This document shows positions 63,926 through 64,000 of a DNA stretch of 64,000 bases, in pieces; positions within the stretch are counted from its first letter, which is position 1; every line of letters starts with the position of its first letter. Both the position numbers and the translations under genes were made by a program. The notes under the pieces were generated by a model, which saw only the letters and a list, made by a program, of their open reading frames with translations, did not search any database and was not told the DNA's origin. This stretch comes from Styela clava. Lineage: Eukaryota; Chordata; Ascidiacea; Stolidobranchia; Styelidae. Location of the stretch: assembly GCF_964204865.1 (NCBI RefSeq), contig NC_135261.1, forward strand, positions 8,370,001 to 8,434,000, in the 5' to 3' direction.

Positions 63926-64000
63926 ATTTTTTTAATAGGGAGATCTAAGTAAATTTGTTATGTCTGCTTAGACTTTCATTTTATTGAATAGGTCGTTGTG

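Larger units (their letters stand above)
1..64000 (+). repeat. Tandem tRNA-Pro/tRNA-Tyr gene array with higher-order repeats
   Basis: All 140 tRNA-like genes point the same way. The commonest unit runs PT, YC, Pro fossil, YA, PR, YB and is about 1,563 bp long. Examples of PT-to-PT distance are 16722 to 18285, 39904 to 41467, 41467 to 43030 and 45697 to 47260. The three Pro-Tyr pairs within a unit have homologous spacers, so the unit is a diverged trimer of a dimer of about 0.5 kb. There are no A-rich tails or target duplications around the units, so they are not SINE insertions. Growth by unequal exchange is inferred. Confidence 0.95.

Noticed and set aside
1-64000. tRNA-derived SINEs
   Set aside because: Genes keep full acceptor stems on both sides, there is no A-rich tail or target duplication per unit, and spacers are shared between neighbouring units in head-to-tail order.
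1-64000. CRISPR array or bacterial tRNA operon
   Set aside because: Repeat lengths and spacing do not fit CRISPR. Tyr introns, absence of encoded CCA and the LINEs show a eukaryotic nuclear locus.

Overview
The window looks like nuclear DNA of a metazoan, most likely an invertebrate: it is AT-rich, carries a non-LTR retrotransposon of the APE-endonuclease type, has eukaryotic tRNA genes without an encoded CCA end, and its tRNA-Tyr genes carry a short intron at the eukaryotic position (between bases 37 and 38). I cannot name the species. No ordinary protein-coding host gene is visible.

The whole window is one plus-strand array of tRNA genes and their decayed relatives: 32 tRNA-Pro(TGG) copies, 24 Pro-type copies with anticodon TCG, and 84 intron-bearing tRNA-Tyr copies, plus about 30 fossils reduced to a T-arm. 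Class names used below: PT = tRNA-Pro with anticodon TGG, 72 bp; PR = Pro-type body with anticodon TCG (an arginine anticodon), 72 bp; YA = tRNA-Tyr with intron TGATACAAAGCTGAT; YB = tRNA-Tyr with intron TGATAGAAAGCTGAT or a one-base variant; YC = Tyr-type copy with intron GGGTAGAATGCTGAG and a damaged D-arm. All Tyr copies are 88 bp. Base numbers inside tRNAs use standard tRNA numbering. Spacers after the Pro genes resemble each other, and so do spacers after the Tyr genes, so the array probably grew from a Pro-Tyr dimer of about 0.5 kb. Three diverged dimers form a higher-order unit of about 1,563 bp: PT, YC, Pro fossil, YA, PR, YB. That unit was amplified again in blocks of 1,685, 2,080, 5,793 and 10,034 bp and about 8.4 kb. 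Most genes are followed within a few bases by a T4 to T7 run that can act as a Pol III terminator.

Layout: 1-3,370 holds two 1,685-bp tandem blocks; 3,371-8,030 irregular units; 8,033-12,192 two 2,080-bp blocks; 12,200-19,777 further units; 19,778-24,056 LINE copy 1; 24,057-29,811 tRNA units; 29,812-34,090 LINE copy 2 (inside a 10,034-bp tandem duplicate that includes copy 1); 34,091-48,752 tRNA units including the 5,793-bp tandem blocks; 48,753-53,611 LINE copy 3; 53,612-56,600 tRNA units; 56,601-61,974 LINE copy 4, the most complete; 61,975-64,000 tRNA units.

All four LINEs sit at the same point of the repeat unit, after a CCCC, with the same 5' end. Most likely one insertion was later multiplied along with the array. 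The element encodes a split ORF1 (RNA-binding type) and an endonuclease-reverse transcriptase related to the CR1/Jockey/Daphne group. Copies 1, 2 and 4 share a one-base frameshift in ORF2. Copy 3 has an unbroken 922-residue ORF2 but has lost its C-terminus. The most interesting points are the 24-copy Pro-body family with an Arg anticodon, a duplication whose breakpoints fall inside tRNA-Tyr genes, and signs of gene conversion between LINE copies.
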